Shown piece after piece: positions 15,819-25,047 of a stretch of 33,210 bases of DNA. Numbering within the stretch: position 1 is the stretch's first letter; each line of letters starts with the position of its first letter. The position numbers and the translations under genes are program-made. The DNA is from Clostridiaceae bacterium (lineage in GTDB: Bacteria; Bacillota; Clostridia; Clostridiales; Clostridiaceae). Where the stretch lies: assembly GCA_014380625.1 (NCBI GenBank), contig JACMJL010000130.1, positions 1 through 33,210 of the forward strand, written 5' to 3'. The notes beneath the pieces were generated by a model. It saw nothing but the letters and a program-made list of their open reading frames with translations, ran no database searches and had not been told where the DNA came from.

Positions 15819-16715
15819 ATGGGCATTGGACTATTTAAGAGAAAAACAAGAACAGAGGCTATATTTGATATATTTAATATAATTATAATGTTTATAATAT
15901 GTTTTCTTACTATTTATCCTATTTGGTATACCCTAGTAAATTCTTTAAATAATGGATTAGATGCTATGAAGGGTGGAATTTATTGGTTTCCAAGAAAGAT
16001 TAGTTTAGATAACTATAAAGCAGTTTTCGCCAATGCTGGAATATTAACAGCTTTAGGTATTACAATTGCTAAAACCTTTATAGGTACCATAATTCACGTT
16101 TTCTTTACAGCTTTGGTAGCATATTCACTATCTAAAAAAGAACTGATTGGAAGAAAGTTTTATATTTTATTAGGAACAATTACTCTCTTTTTTAACGGTG
16201 GATTAATTCCCAATTTTCTATTGATTAAAAATCTTGGCTTATTAGATAACTTTGCAGTATATATAATACCTGCTATGTTTAGCTTCTTTGACTTATTGAT
16301 ATTTATGTCTTTTTTCAGAGCTATTCCTGCAGAACTAGAAGAAGCTGCAAAGATAGATGGAGCTAATGATTTACAAGTATTCATTAAGATTATTATAAAA
16401 GTATCTCTTCCAGTAATGGCTACCATTGCCTTATTTCATGGAGTATATCAATGGAATGATTATTTTACTGGAATGATATATATTAATAATATAGATTTAC
16501 AGCCTATACAGACCTATCTATTTAGGATAGTTGCACAGTCAAGTTCAAGTGCAATGATGGCAGCAGCACCTGGTGGAATTACCACAAGAACTGTTACCAC
16601 CCAATCTATTAAATTAGCTACTATGATAGTAACAACCACTCCAATCGTTTGTGTATACCCATTCTTACAGAAATACTTTGTTAAAGGAATGCTTCTTGGG
16701 TCTGTAAAGGGTTAA
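15819..16715 (+). CDS. ABC transporter permease, YtcP/LplC type (sugar uptake)
   Basis: A 298-residue second permease, partner of the LplB-type protein. Six predicted helices begin with 'IIIMFIICFLTIYPIWYTLV' near residue 20. The EAA loop is 'EEAAKIDGANDLQVFIKIII' near residue 175. The C-terminus 'FLQKYFVKGMLLGSVKG' is the typical ending of this family. It starts at ATG 15819 after AGGAGGT, which overlaps the previous stop. The two permeases would form a heterodimer that passes oligosaccharides delivered by the lipoprotein encoded next. Confidence 0.93.
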   Translation: MGIGLFKRKTRTEAIFDIFNIIIMFIICFLTIYPIWYTLVNSLNNGLDAMKGGIYWFPRKISLDNYKAVFANAGILTALGITIAKTFIGTIIHVFFTALVAYSLSKKELIGRKFYILLGTITLFFNGGLIPNFLLIKNLGLLDNFAVYIIPAMFSFFDLLIFMSFFRAIPAELEEAAKIDGANDLQVFIKIIIKVSLPVMATIALFHGVYQWNDYFTGMIYINNIDLQPIQTYLFRIVAQSSSSAMMAAAPGGITTRTVTTQSIKLATMIVTTTPIVCVYPFLQKYFVKGMLLGSVKG

Positions 16716-16749
16716 CAATAATTTAAAAATATATATTAGGGGGAAAAAA

Positions 16750-18390
16750 ATGAACAAAAAATCTTTCTCAAAATTATTAAGTTTAACATTAGTTACCATG
16801 ATCAGTATGTCAGTACTAGCAGGCTGTTCAAAAACTAGCACAGACGATAAGAGCTCAACACCAACCACCAATACAGTATCAACTGAGCCGGGTTGGAAGA
16901 AAAATACATCACCAATAACCTTTGATTGGTACCTAAATTTCTCTTGGTTTCCAAATAAATGGGGAGTAGATTCAACCTCAAAGTATATTACAAAGAAGAC
17001 CGGTGTAAACCTTAATCTCATAGTGCCAGCAGGAAATGAAAATGAAAAGCTAAACACAATGATAGCATCCGGAAAGTTACCAGATTTCCTTACTTTAGGA
17101 TGGTATGAAGATGCAGTTAAAAAACTTACAGAGGGCGGGCTAGTTAAACCACTTAATAAGCTTGCAGACCAATATGATACATACTTCTTCAAGGTATCTG
17201 ATAAACAAAAATTATCTTGGTACAAGCAGGAAGATGGTAATACTTATGGATATCCAAACGCTTCTTCTTCACCTGCTTCTTACGAAAAGAATAAAGCTAA
17301 TGTAACTTCAAATCAAACTTTTTTAGTAAGAAAAGATATTTATGAAGCAATAGGTAAACCTGATATGAGAACTCCAGAAGGTTTCTTAGCTGCATTAAAG
17401 TTAGCTAAAGAAAAATTCCCTACAGTTAACAATCAGCCACTTATACCTTTAGCAATGACTGATTTTAATGAAAATGGAAACACATCACTAGAAGGATACT
17501 TACAAAATTTCCTTGCAATACCACAAGAAAAAGATGGAAAGCTTTATGATAGAGTAACAGATCCAGAATATATAACTTGGTTAAAAACTTTTAGAAAAGC
17601 AAATGAACAAGGGTTGCTCGCTAAAGACGTATTTATCGATAAGAGAGCACAAATGGAAGAAAAGATTAATCAAGGAAGATATTTTGCAATGATTTACCAG
17701 AGAACTGACCTTGCTGCTCAAGAAGCTGCATTGTATGCAAAAGATAAGAATCAGATTTATATAGCAGTTGATGGCCCAGCTAATTCTAAAAAGGATGCTC
17801 CACAACTTTCAGTTGTAGGAATAGCTGGATGGACTGTAACAATGATTTCTAAAGATTGTAAAAATCCAGAAAGAGCAATTGAATTTTTGAGTTATTTAAT
17901 AAGCGAAGAAGGACAACGTGATATTCACTTTGGAGAAAAAGGCGTAAGCTGGGATACTATTGATGGAAAAGATCAATTTAAACCTGAAGTACAAAAATTA
18001 TTAAATACAGATAGATCAGCCTTCGATAAGCAATATGGTGCTGACAATACTTTCTGGATGTTAATGGATACTGATATGAAACTTCCATGGCAAGCACCTA
18101 CAGTAGAACCATTAAAACAAATGGAAGATTGGACTAAGGGTAAAACTCTACCAACTTCTGCGTTTGATGGAATAGAGCCAAAGGGTGATTCTGATGAAGG
18201 CGTAATTGCTACAAAGATAGCACAACTTTGGGGTAAGACTTTACCTGCATTACTTCAAGCAAAATCAGATGCTGCATTTGATACCTTGTTCAAGGATTTT
18301 ACAGATAAGAGAAAAACCTTTGGTTTTGATCAAGTTGTTAAATTTAAACAAGCTGAGCTTGATAAAAACAAGAAAAAACTAGCACAATAA
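16750..18390 (+). CDS. Extracellular solute-binding lipoprotein of the sugar ABC transporter (LplA/LipO type)
   Basis: A 546-residue surface lipoprotein. The lipoprotein signal peptide ends in the lipobox LAGC with Cys26 as the lipidated residue. A Ser/Thr-rich linker follows (27-50), then a large two-lobe solute-binding domain with Trp-rich segments such as 'FDWYLNFSWFPNKWG' that may line a sugar cleft. The length fits the LplA/LipO subgroup, which binds longer oligosaccharides. It starts at ATG 16750 after a GGGGG site. It is the last gene of the transporter operon; a hairpin follows. The ligand is unknown, but the GH30 and phosphorylase genes suggest beta-glucan oligosaccharides. Confidence 0.92.
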   Translation: MNKKSFSKLLSLTLVTMISMSVLAGCSKTSTDDKSSTPTTNTVSTEPGWKKNTSPITFDWYLNFSWFPNKWGVDSTSKYITKKTGVNLNLIVPAGNENEKLNTMIASGKLPDFLTLGWYEDAVKKLTEGGLVKPLNKLADQYDTYFFKVSDKQKLSWYKQEDGNTYGYPNASSSPASYEKNKANVTSNQTFLVRKDIYEAIGKPDMRTPEGFLAALKLAKEKFPTVNNQPLIPLAMTDFNENGNTSLEGYLQNFLAIPQEKDGKLYDRVTDPEYITWLKTFRKANEQGLLAKDVFIDKRAQMEEKINQGRYFAMIYQRTDLAAQEAALYAKDKNQIYIAVDGPANSKKDAPQLSVVGIAGWTVTMISKDCKNPERAIEFLSYLISEEGQRDIHFGEKGVSWDTIDGKDQFKPEVQKLLNTDRSAFDKQYGADNTFWMLMDTDMKLPWQAPTVEPLKQMEDWTKGKTLPTSAFDGIEPKGDSDEGVIATKIAQLWGKTLPALLQAKSDAAFDTLFKDFTDKRKTFGFDQVVKFKQAELDKNKKKLAQ

Positions 18391-18403
18391 ATAAATATTA
18401 AAA

Positions 18404-18433
18404 TTAAGAACCCGATAAATTTCGGGTTCTTAA
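18404..18433 (+). terminator. Strong hairpin after the solute-binding protein gene, without U-tract
   Basis: TTAAGAACCCGA (18404-18415) pairs perfectly with 18422-18433 around a 6-base loop. No run of T follows, so it may be a partial terminator or a 3' stabiliser that keeps transporter mRNA separate from or higher than the kinase genes. A weak extended -10 (TGTTATTAT, 18451-18459) follows and could serve the kinase. Confidence 0.55.
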
Positions 18434-18487
18434 CTAATTTCTTAAAAATGTGTTATTATTAAAGTAAAATATAAATTGGAGTTAAAA

Positions 18488-20323
18488 ATGATAAAATTAA
18501 ATGTTATTAATAGAATAATAAATATTAGAAATTTTTTAAGCTTAAGAAATAAGTTGATAATCGCTTACATTTTAATTATTGCAATTCCAATAATAGTAGT
18601 TTCAGTTTTTGGACTAATGAAATACAAAAGTTATATGCTGGCAGATGTGATAAGCGAAAGTAGATATGAACTTCAATTAGAAATCGAGCATATAAATTCT
18701 AATAAGGAGACAATGGAAGGAAATGCACAGATGGTTTTAGGTGATTCATCCATATTATCCCTCATTGGAATCGAAAGAGAATTAACTGTGGAAGAACTTA
18801 CTGATTTTAATAATAACACTTTAAAAAATATTATGAGAATACAATTTAACAATCCTAATATTAGTGATATAAATTTATTTGTAAATAATAAAAATATTAC
18901 TTTGGAAATGTGGCCACTTTTATACAGTGAAGATAGAATTTATAAAAGTGATTGGTATAATAAAGTTATCAGTAAAAATGGTAAGGAATGTTGGTATTTA
19001 AATCATGATGATAAGGATATAGATCTTAGAATACACACAGATCAAGGGAATATGGTATCACTATATACTGAAATAAGACAACCTAAAAGCAAGCATTTAG
19101 GTATATTAAAAGTAAATATGCCTACAAAAGTTTTTTTTCAAAAGATGTATAGTAATGATACAAAGGCTAAAAGTCAATTATTTATTATTGATGGAGAAAA
19201 CACTATTTTTACTAATGAGAACACGAAACTTTTTAAAGATGAGGGTATGGACCGAAATTTTTTAAAAAATCAATTTATGAAATACAAGGGAACAAATGCT
19301 GATAATTTTGTTGCTGATTTTAATGGTAAAAATTCCATTGTAGTATTTAAATATATAAAATCATTAAATGCTTATATTCTTAGTGTTAGCTCAGTTGAGA
19401 CAAGCTATAAATATATCAAAAGTATTCAAATTTTATTTATTATTGGAACAGTATTTTTGATTTTTATACTTTCAATAGTAACTTACTTTATAACTTCAAT
19501 GATTTTAAAACAGCTAAAAAGTATGATTCAATCAATGAAAAAAATGCAATTAGGTGATTTTAATATAGATATAAATGAAAGAAGTAATGATGAGATAGGA
19601 GAATTAGCACACAACTTCAGGAAAATGTTAAGAAAAATTAATGAGTTGATTTTAGACGCTGTTGAAAAAAAGTCTTTAGCAAAAGAGACGGAATTAAGAT
19701 CCTTGCAAACACAAATTGATGCACATTTTATTTATAATGTCTTAGAGAACATCAAGATGATGGCAGAGATGGATGAGAAATATTTGATTTCAGATTCGTT
19801 GACTTCATTAGGTAGTATGATGAGATATAATATGAAGTGGGAAAAAGAGTACATTAATTTAAGTCATGAAATAACTCATATTAAGAATTATATTTCCCTT
19901 ATGAATATACGTTTTGATAACAATATAGAACTAGATTTAGACATACAAGAAGGTCTTCTAGAACATGAGGTTCTAAAAATGTCAATTCAACCAATAATTG
20001 AGAATTGTATTAAGCATGCATTAATAAAGATTATTCGTACTAAAAAGGGTAATATTAGTTTAAGTGTGAAATCTGATGGTAATATAATAACAGTAATAGT
20101 TATTGATAATGGAATTGGAATGTCCCCAGAATGGGTTGAAATATTAAATAATTGGATAAATGGAGATTCTAATAGAATTATAGATGATGAAAAAGAATCT
20201 ACAGGAATAGGGCTTAGAAATGTAAATGAAAGAATTAAATTGTACTATGGCGAACAATGTGGAATTACAGTACATAGTGAAATTGGTTTTTATACAAAGG
20301 TAATCATGACAATGTTATATTAA
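18488..20323 (+). CDS. YesM-type sensor histidine kinase
   Basis: A 611-residue membrane kinase of the sugar-sensing YesM/LytS-like group. A first transmembrane helix (about 22-44) and a second (312-340) flank an extracellular sensor of about 265 residues. HAMP follows (341-393), then the His_kinase domain with phospho-acceptor His413 in 'LQTQIDAHFIYNVLENI'. An HATPase domain has the N-box 'IQPIIENCIKHA' and G-boxes 'DNGIGMSPEW' and 'GIGLRNVNERI'. The canonical PHFLYN is AHFIYN here. The start is ATG 18488, 6 bases after TGGAG. The response regulator gene begins 20 bases after its stop. Position after the transporter genes suggests it senses the transported sugar or the loaded lipoprotein. 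Confidence 0.93.
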   Translation: MIKLNVINRIINIRNFLSLRNKLIIAYILIIAIPIIVVSVFGLMKYKSYMLADVISESRYELQLEIEHINSNKETMEGNAQMVLGDSSILSLIGIERELTVEELTDFNNNTLKNIMRIQFNNPNISDINLFVNNKNITLEMWPLLYSEDRIYKSDWYNKVISKNGKECWYLNHDDKDIDLRIHTDQGNMVSLYTEIRQPKSKHLGILKVNMPTKVFFQKMYSNDTKAKSQLFIIDGENTIFTNENTKLFKDEGMDRNFLKNQFMKYKGTNADNFVADFNGKNSIVVFKYIKSLNAYILSVSSVETSYKYIKSIQILFIIGTVFLIFILSIVTYFITSMILKQLKSMIQSMKKMQLGDFNIDINERSNDEIGELAHNFRKMLRKINELILDAVEKKSLAKETELRSLQTQIDAHFIYNVLENIKMMAEMDEKYLISDSLTSLGSMMRYNMKWEKEYINLSHEITHIKNYISLMNIRFDNNIELDLDIQEGLLEHEVLKMSIQPIIENCIKHALIKIIRTKKGNISLSVKSDGNIITVIVIDNGIGMSPEWVEILNNWINGDSNRIIDDEKESTGIGLRNVNERIKLYYGEQCGITVHSEIGFYTKVIMTMLY

Positions 20324-20343
20324 TTATAAAAGGAGTTAGTTTT

Positions 20344-21906
20344 ATGATAAAAATTCTTATTGTTGATGATGAAAAACTTATTAGACAAGGTATAAAAACA
20401 ATGCTTGATAAAAATGGAAAAGGCAAGTATGAAATAGATTTAAGTTCTGATGGAGAAGAGGCCATAGAGCAACTTAATAAAGAGAATTATGACATAGTTA
20501 TTACAGATATAAAAATGCCAGAAATAAATGGTATAGAACTAATGCAGTATATGCAAAAAAACAAAATAAAGTCATATATATTAATTTTGAGTGGGTATGA
20601 TAACTTTGATTATGTATCTCAGGCAATGAAATGTGGAGCAAAAGATTATTTGCTTAAGCCAATTAAAAGAGAAGAACTATTTTTAGCTATGGAAAGAATT
20701 GAAGAAGAACTAAAAAGTAATGAAATATATTTGAATAAAATAAGTAAAATGGATAGATTTATTAAGGATTTTGAAAGTTATGAACTTAATTATATTCTTT
20801 TAAAGGAAGATATAAGAGAGGAAGAAATAAATGAGATAAGTAGCAGAATAAGTTCACCTATATTTGAGAGTAGTTATTATGTGGGTTTACTTAAAATTAT
20901 TGAATTAGATAAGGCTATAGTTAAAGGCATTTGTAAGGATAGGATTAATATAATTATTGAAGAATTTATCAAACATAATAAAACAAATGTGGAAACATTT
21001 TTTGATAATAATAACAATTTCGTAATTATAGCTGAAGATATAAAACTATATAGACATATAGAAAATCATTTAGTAAGTCTGAATATCTTTAAGTTTTATA
21101 TAGGATTAAGTGATAAATGTAACACTATTTTTCAAGTAAAAAAAGGTTATAATGAAGGAATTATAGCTTTAAAATATAGAATATTGGAAAATAAAAGTTT
21201 ATTAATAGCCTACTCTGAGATCATTAATAAAGAGAAAAATTATAAAATACCTTTAGACGAAATAAATATTATAGGTAATATGCTTGGAACAGATAGAGAA
21301 GAAGAAATAGAAGTAAAATTTAGGAAATTATTAAATCTAGAAACTATAAAAAAATATGACATTTCTTATTTTTATGAAATAAATATCAATATTTATAATT
21401 TAATTATTAAAGAAAACTTATCAAAGCATTTTATTAAAGAAGAAAATAAAATATTAAAGTGGGAAAGATTAAAAGAAATATATGAATTTAATACCTTTCA
21501 AGAATATTGTAGTGAAATGAGAGATTTTATTTTTTCAATGCATACTTATCTTAAAACTTTAAAAGATATTTATGGGAATAAAACAGCAATGGAAAAATCT
21601 ATAGTTTACTTGAATGAAAATTATAATAAGGATGTTAATTTAGCTGTAATTTCAAATTATGTATCTCTTAATTATTCATATTTTTCTCAATTGTTTAAGG
21701 AATATACTGGAGAAAATTTTATAAATTACTTAAGAAGACTTCGTATGGATAAAGCAAAGGAACTTTTAAATATTGGTCAGTATCGCATCAATGAAGTTAG
21801 TAAAATGGTAGGCTATACTGATTCTAAACAGTTCACAAAAATATTTAGAAAATTAACAGGAGTTTCACCAAGTGAATATAAGGAAAAAAGTATGAATAGT
21901 AAATAA
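20344..21906 (+). CDS. YesN-type response regulator with AraC DNA-binding domain
   Basis: A 520-residue regulator. The receiver domain (1-120) has the acidic pocket 'VDDE', phospho-acceptor Asp55 in 'VITDIKMPE' and Lys105 in 'DYLLKPIK'. A long middle region (130-400) without clear homology is typical of YesN. The C-terminal AraC/XylS double helix-turn-helix spans about 412-515, with 'YFSQLFKEYTGENFINYL' and the signature 'VGYTDSKQFTKIFRKLTG'. It starts at ATG 20344 after AAAGGAG. It is expected to activate the transporter operon upstream and possibly the GH30 operon. No terminator is evident after it. Confidence 0.93.
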   Translation: MIKILIVDDEKLIRQGIKTMLDKNGKGKYEIDLSSDGEEAIEQLNKENYDIVITDIKMPEINGIELMQYMQKNKIKSYILILSGYDNFDYVSQAMKCGAKDYLLKPIKREELFLAMERIEEELKSNEIYLNKISKMDRFIKDFESYELNYILLKEDIREEEINEISSRISSPIFESSYYVGLLKIIELDKAIVKGICKDRINIIIEEFIKHNKTNVETFFDNNNNFVIIAEDIKLYRHIENHLVSLNIFKFYIGLSDKCNTIFQVKKGYNEGIIALKYRILENKSLLIAYSEIINKEKNYKIPLDEINIIGNMLGTDREEEIEVKFRKLLNLETIKKYDISYFYEININIYNLIIKENLSKHFIKEENKILKWERLKEIYEFNTFQEYCSEMRDFIFSMHTYLKTLKDIYGNKTAMEKSIVYLNENYNKDVNLAVISNYVSLNYSYFSQLFKEYTGENFINYLRRLRMDKAKELLNIGQYRINEVSKMVGYTDSKQFTKIFRKLTGVSPSEYKEKSMNSK

Positions 21907-22008
21907 AAACTAGCCATTTTACCCTTAATTATATAGAGTATTATTTGTGAAAAAGCACAAAATTATAGTGTAACAAAAATAAATTATAATTATGAGGAGG
22001 AACTTAAA

Positions 22009-22206
22009 ATGGCAAACAGAAACAGAAATTTAATACCAGAAGCTAGGAAGGGATTAGATCGATGGAAGTACGAGGTTGCCGGTGAAATAGGATTAACAGA
22101 CTATTCCTCAGTGGATAAAGGAAACCTTACTTCTAGAGAAAACGGTTCAGTCGGTGGGGAAATGGTAAAGAGAATGGTTTTAGACTATGAAAGTAAGTTG
22201 AAATAA
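22009..22206 (+). CDS. Alpha/beta-type small acid-soluble spore protein
   Basis: A 65-residue SASP that coats and protects DNA in dormant spores. Both family signatures are present: 'RWKYEVAGEIGL', which contains the germination-protease site between Glu and Val, and 'DKGNLTSRENGSVGGEMVKRM'. It starts at ATG 22009, 8 bases after GAGGAGG (21994-22000). It is a monocistronic unit ending in a terminator. Related genes are transcribed in the forespore by sigma-G; I could not find a convincing sigma-G site by eye. It shows that the organism is a spore former. Confidence 0.95.
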   Translation: MANRNRNLIPEARKGLDRWKYEVAGEIGLTDYSSVDKGNLTSRENGSVGGEMVKRMVLDYESKLK

Positions 22207-22239
22207 AAAATTAGCAGTCCTTTTGGGACTGCTAATTTT
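22207..22239. terminator. Bidirectional terminator between the SASP and phosphofructokinase genes
   Basis: AAAATTAGCAGTCC (22207-22220) pairs with GGACTGCTAATTTT (22226-22239) around a 5-base loop. T-runs lie on both strands. The right arm overlaps the phosphofructokinase stop codon (22238-22240) by two bases, so it serves both converging genes. Confidence 0.88.
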
Positions 22240-23455
22240 ATCTGTTTAAAATTTTAGGCGCCTTTGGAGCTCTTATTATTTGACCTGTTTGGAAGCCTGA
22301 ACCCAAAAGGGGCCTTAGGTAATATTTAAAGGCATCTGTGACACCATTGCCACTTACATTAATATATTCAGAGGGCATTATCTTAGTTTTACCAGCAACA
22401 TTTTTTAAATCTGTTAGTTTATAATCTACTGAATAATATCCAGTTCTTTCGATGATTATTGATCCATCCTTATTGTTCCAAATAGCGAACTGAGCAGCTT
22501 TTTCTCCTACTTCTCTTGCTTCGAATTGATCAGTATCAGAAACACAACCCATAAAAGAACGTTGTAGATATCCGTAAGTGTCAGAACGTACTCTTTTAAT
22601 ATTTAGATTTTTTTTAATGTAACTTCCAAGTATATCACCGAGGGCCCCAGTACCTGAAAGTTGTTGATTTCCATGGGCATCAAATTCTAAGTTCTCAGAT
22701 AACTCAGAAATTATAGGTTTTCCATCTTTATCCATAATACCTTCAGAAACAGCAATAACACATCTACCATATTTATCGTAGACATTTTTTACATCTAGTA
22801 AAAATTGTTCTTTGCTAAAAGGTCTTTCTGGTAAATAAATTAAATGAGGACCGTCATCAGGATACTTTTGTGCCATTGAGGAGGCTGCAGTTAAAAAACC
22901 AGCATTTCTCCCCATTACAACTCCTAAATATACTCCGGGCAAAGAACGATTATCAAGATTTGCGCCTATAAATGCATTAGCTACGAATCTTGCTGCAGAG
23001 CCATATCCAGGTGTATGGTCATTAAACATTAGGTCATTATCTATAGTTTTTGGAATATGAATTGCTCTAAATTCATAATCACTACTTTCTGCTTGCTCAT
23101 TTACTATTCGGACTGTATCGGCAGAATCATTTCCTCCGATATAAAAAAAATAACGTACATCGTGAGCTTTTAATACCTTAAATATTTCTTGACAGTATTT
23201 TTCATCAGGCTTATCTCTCGTTGAGAAAAGTGCGGAAGATGGTGTTAATGCTACCTGCTCAAGATTATGAGTAGTTTCTTGAGTCAAATCAAAAAAGTCT
23301 TCGTTGATTATACCATTAACCCCGTGAACTGCACCATATACCTTTGAGATCTGTGTAAATTTTCTTGACTCAAGAACTACTCCAACTAGAGACTGATTAA
23401 TCACAGCAGTAGGACCACCACCTTGAGCTACCAAAACCTTTCCTTCAAGTTTCAT
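22238..23455 (-). CDS. pfp: Pyrophosphate-dependent 6-phosphofructokinase
   Basis: A 405-residue phosphofructokinase-fold enzyme converting fructose 6-phosphate to fructose 1,6-bisphosphate, reversibly with PPi. The phosphate-donor loop is 'YIGGNDSADT' (107-111): the glycine of ATP enzymes is Asp110, which blocks ATP. 'PKTIDND' (135-141) has Lys136 in place of the ATP-type Gly and catalytic Asp139. Both are hallmarks of PPi-type enzymes. The first loop is 'AQGGGPTAVINQSLVG'. It starts at ATG 23455 after AAAGGAGA and has its own promoter. Use of PPi saves ATP in fermentative anaerobes. Donor specificity is inferred from these residues. Confidence 0.9.
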   Translation of the reverse strand: MKLEGKVLVAQGGGPTAVINQSLVGVVLESRKFTQISKVYGAVHGVNGIINEDFFDLTQETTHNLEQVALTPSSALFSTRDKPDEKYCQEIFKVLKAHDVRYFFYIGGNDSADTVRIVNEQAESSDYEFRAIHIPKTIDNDLMFNDHTPGYGSAARFVANAFIGANLDNRSLPGVYLGVVMGRNAGFLTAASSMAQKYPDDGPHLIYLPERPFSKEQFLLDVKNVYDKYGRCVIAVSEGIMDKDGKPIISELSENLEFDAHGNQQLSGTGALGDILGSYIKKNLNIKRVRSDTYGYLQRSFMGCVSDTDQFEAREVGEKAAQFAIWNNKDGSIIIERTGYYSVDYKLTDLKNVAGKTKIMPSEYINVSGNGVTDAFKYYLRPLLGSGFQTGQIIRAPKAPKILNR

Positions 23456-23491
23456 AACAATTCTCCTTTCTCAGGTTCTTAAAATAGAATT

Positions 23492-23521
23492 ATTATATTA
23501 GCTTATTCTATATAGTTACAA
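23492..23521 (-). promoter_or_regulatory. Sigma-A promoter of the PPi-phosphofructokinase gene
   Basis: Read on the minus strand: TTGTAA (23521-23516), 18-base spacer, perfect TATAAT (23497-23492). The start would be near 23485, about 30 bases before the ATG. Confidence 0.72.
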
Positions 23522-23571
23522 TTAAATCCTTTTAATTAAATAAATTATTTAGAATATTCTGAAACAACTTC

Positions 23572-23985
23572 CTAAGTATTAGTGTTTTTGAGATATATCC
23601 TTGAAAGAAAGTAATGAAGTTTTTCAAATAAGATTCCAACAATGAACCAAATTGGAATAAAGCTTAAAGTAATTAAGTTATTAACATTTAAAGCATCAAC
23701 ATAACACCAAGGGCATATTCCTATGCCTAATTGCAGTAACCAACCTGTAAAGTATTCAGTTATAAATATTAATAAAGTGTAGATACCTCCTCTTAATAGT
23801 ACAGGCAAGTTAACTAACATAATATGTATAGGCTCTAAGAATACAGCCAAGCCATATATAAAAAACATCCATATATTAGATTGACCAATTAGGCGTAAGT
23901 TTCCATTCATTAATGAACCCATACCGGTCCAAAATAATTCCATACATAAGCCTACCATTCCATATATAACAAATCGTTTTCTCAT
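23572..23985 (-). CDS. CmpB-like small integral membrane protein (PF06541-type, putative ABC-transporter type IV)
   Basis: A 137-residue membrane protein with four hydrophobic helices. The family pattern is visible: an N-terminal 'YGMVGLCMELFWTGMGSL', then 'SNIWMFFIYGLAVFLEP' (residues near 37-53) and 'ITEYFTGWLL' near 96. The family is named as a putative ABC-transporter component but has no ATPase and its function is unknown. It begins 27 bases after the HD-GYP stop on the same strand, suggesting co-transcription. No clear ribosome binding site precedes its ATG, which would fit translational coupling or weak expression. Confidence 0.75.
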   Translation of the reverse strand: MRKRFVIYGMVGLCMELFWTGMGSLMNGNLRLIGQSNIWMFFIYGLAVFLEPIHIMLVNLPVLLRGGIYTLLIFITEYFTGWLLQLGIGICPWCYVDALNVNNLITLSFIPIWFIVGILFEKLHYFLSRIYLKNTNT

Positions 23986-24012
23986 AATTATATTTTAACC
24001 AAATTATATGAA

Positions 24013-24933
24013 TTATATGATATTTTTAATAAACTCCATTTGAGGATTACATTGTTTAATTTCTTGATTATTAATATAACAAAATAATCCCACTAAGTAA
24101 GAATCTAGCTGTGTGCCAGCAACAGATTTCAATATTTCAATGGCTTGGTCATGATTCATTGCATCTCTATAAGGTCTCACAGTAACTAAAGCTGAATATG
24201 TGTCAGCGATAGCTAGTATTTTTGAGGCTAAAGGAATATTTTCATTTTTTACTTGGTAGTACCCATTACCATCAATGCGTTCATGATGATGGTAAATCCA
24301 ATCAGACACTAAAATTAAATGCTCTGAAGAACATAATATTTTCTTCCCGGTGAGAGGGTGATTTTTTATAGATTTCCATTCTGCTTCATCTAAGGCACCA
24401 TTTTTGTTTAATATAGTTTCAGGAACTCCAATTTTACCTATATCATGTAGTAAACCTGCAGTTTTAAGGGTTATAAGATTAAGGCTCTTTTTATAAGTTT
24501 TAGGTAGGTGTTTATAAATTGTAGAAACAAGATTTGCAACATGCTCAGAGTGGCCCTTTGTATATAGGTCTCGGGCTTCAACGGAGTTTATTAGACAACG
24601 AATAGTTTCAAAATGGGCTTTATTAACTGTTGAGTTCATTTTCACTTGTATCTGAGTGTTTATTAAAATAATAATAGAAACAAAAACCAAAATAATAGAA
24701 ATAAAAAGAAGGTTTGCAACCTTAAAATTTAACAAAATTAAAAGGTCAAAACCTATATAGAATAAAAGTAAAAGTAACAATACTTGAAGATTTATCTTTG
24801 AAATTATAATAAAAAGATTATCATCATAATCTTTAAATATTTGAAAGTTTTTATTGAGTTTAAAACATTTAAAAACACTTAAAAGTATCATAATAGCACC
24901 AAGAGAAATTAAAGAAATGCTTAAGTAATACAT
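24013..24933 (-). CDS. Membrane-bound HD-GYP domain protein (putative cyclic-di-GMP phosphodiesterase)
   Basis: A 306-residue protein with three N-terminal transmembrane helices (about 3-21, 48-68, 72-93) and a cytoplasmic HD-GYP domain (about 110-300). Metal ligands are visible: His128 in 'TKGHSEHVANL', His163-Asp164 in 'LLHDIGKIGVPE', His192 in 'NHPLTGKKIL', the histidine triplet 215-217 and Asp243. The name-giving motif reads GNGYY instead of GNGYP, a single substitution. There is no extracellular sensor. It starts at ATG 24933 after AAAGGA. It probably degrades cyclic-di-GMP or a related dinucleotide; activity is inferred and the GYY change makes it a little less certain. Confidence 0.87.
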   Translation of the reverse strand: MYYLSISLISLGAIMILLSVFKCFKLNKNFQIFKDYDDNLFIIISKINLQVLLLLLLFYIGFDLLILLNFKVANLLFISIILVFVSIIILINTQIQVKMNSTVNKAHFETIRCLINSVEARDLYTKGHSEHVANLVSTIYKHLPKTYKKSLNLITLKTAGLLHDIGKIGVPETILNKNGALDEAEWKSIKNHPLTGKKILCSSEHLILVSDWIYHHHERIDGNGYYQVKNENIPLASKILAIADTYSALVTVRPYRDAMNHDQAIEILKSVAGTQLDSYLVGLFCYINNQEIKQCNPQMEFIKNII

Positions 24934-25047
24934 AATATAACATCCTTTGCGTTAATATAAATAAAAATATTTGTATATAGTTAATAGTATATAGTAAGTC
25001 TATGTATAATTATAGATTTAAGATTAAAATTAATAAATTATTTTAGT

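Noticed and set aside
16665..17225. Antisense 186-codon frame across the permease and lipoprotein genes
   Set aside because: It is a shadow of well-supported genes on the plus strand; the product resembles no family and no initiation signals are seen.
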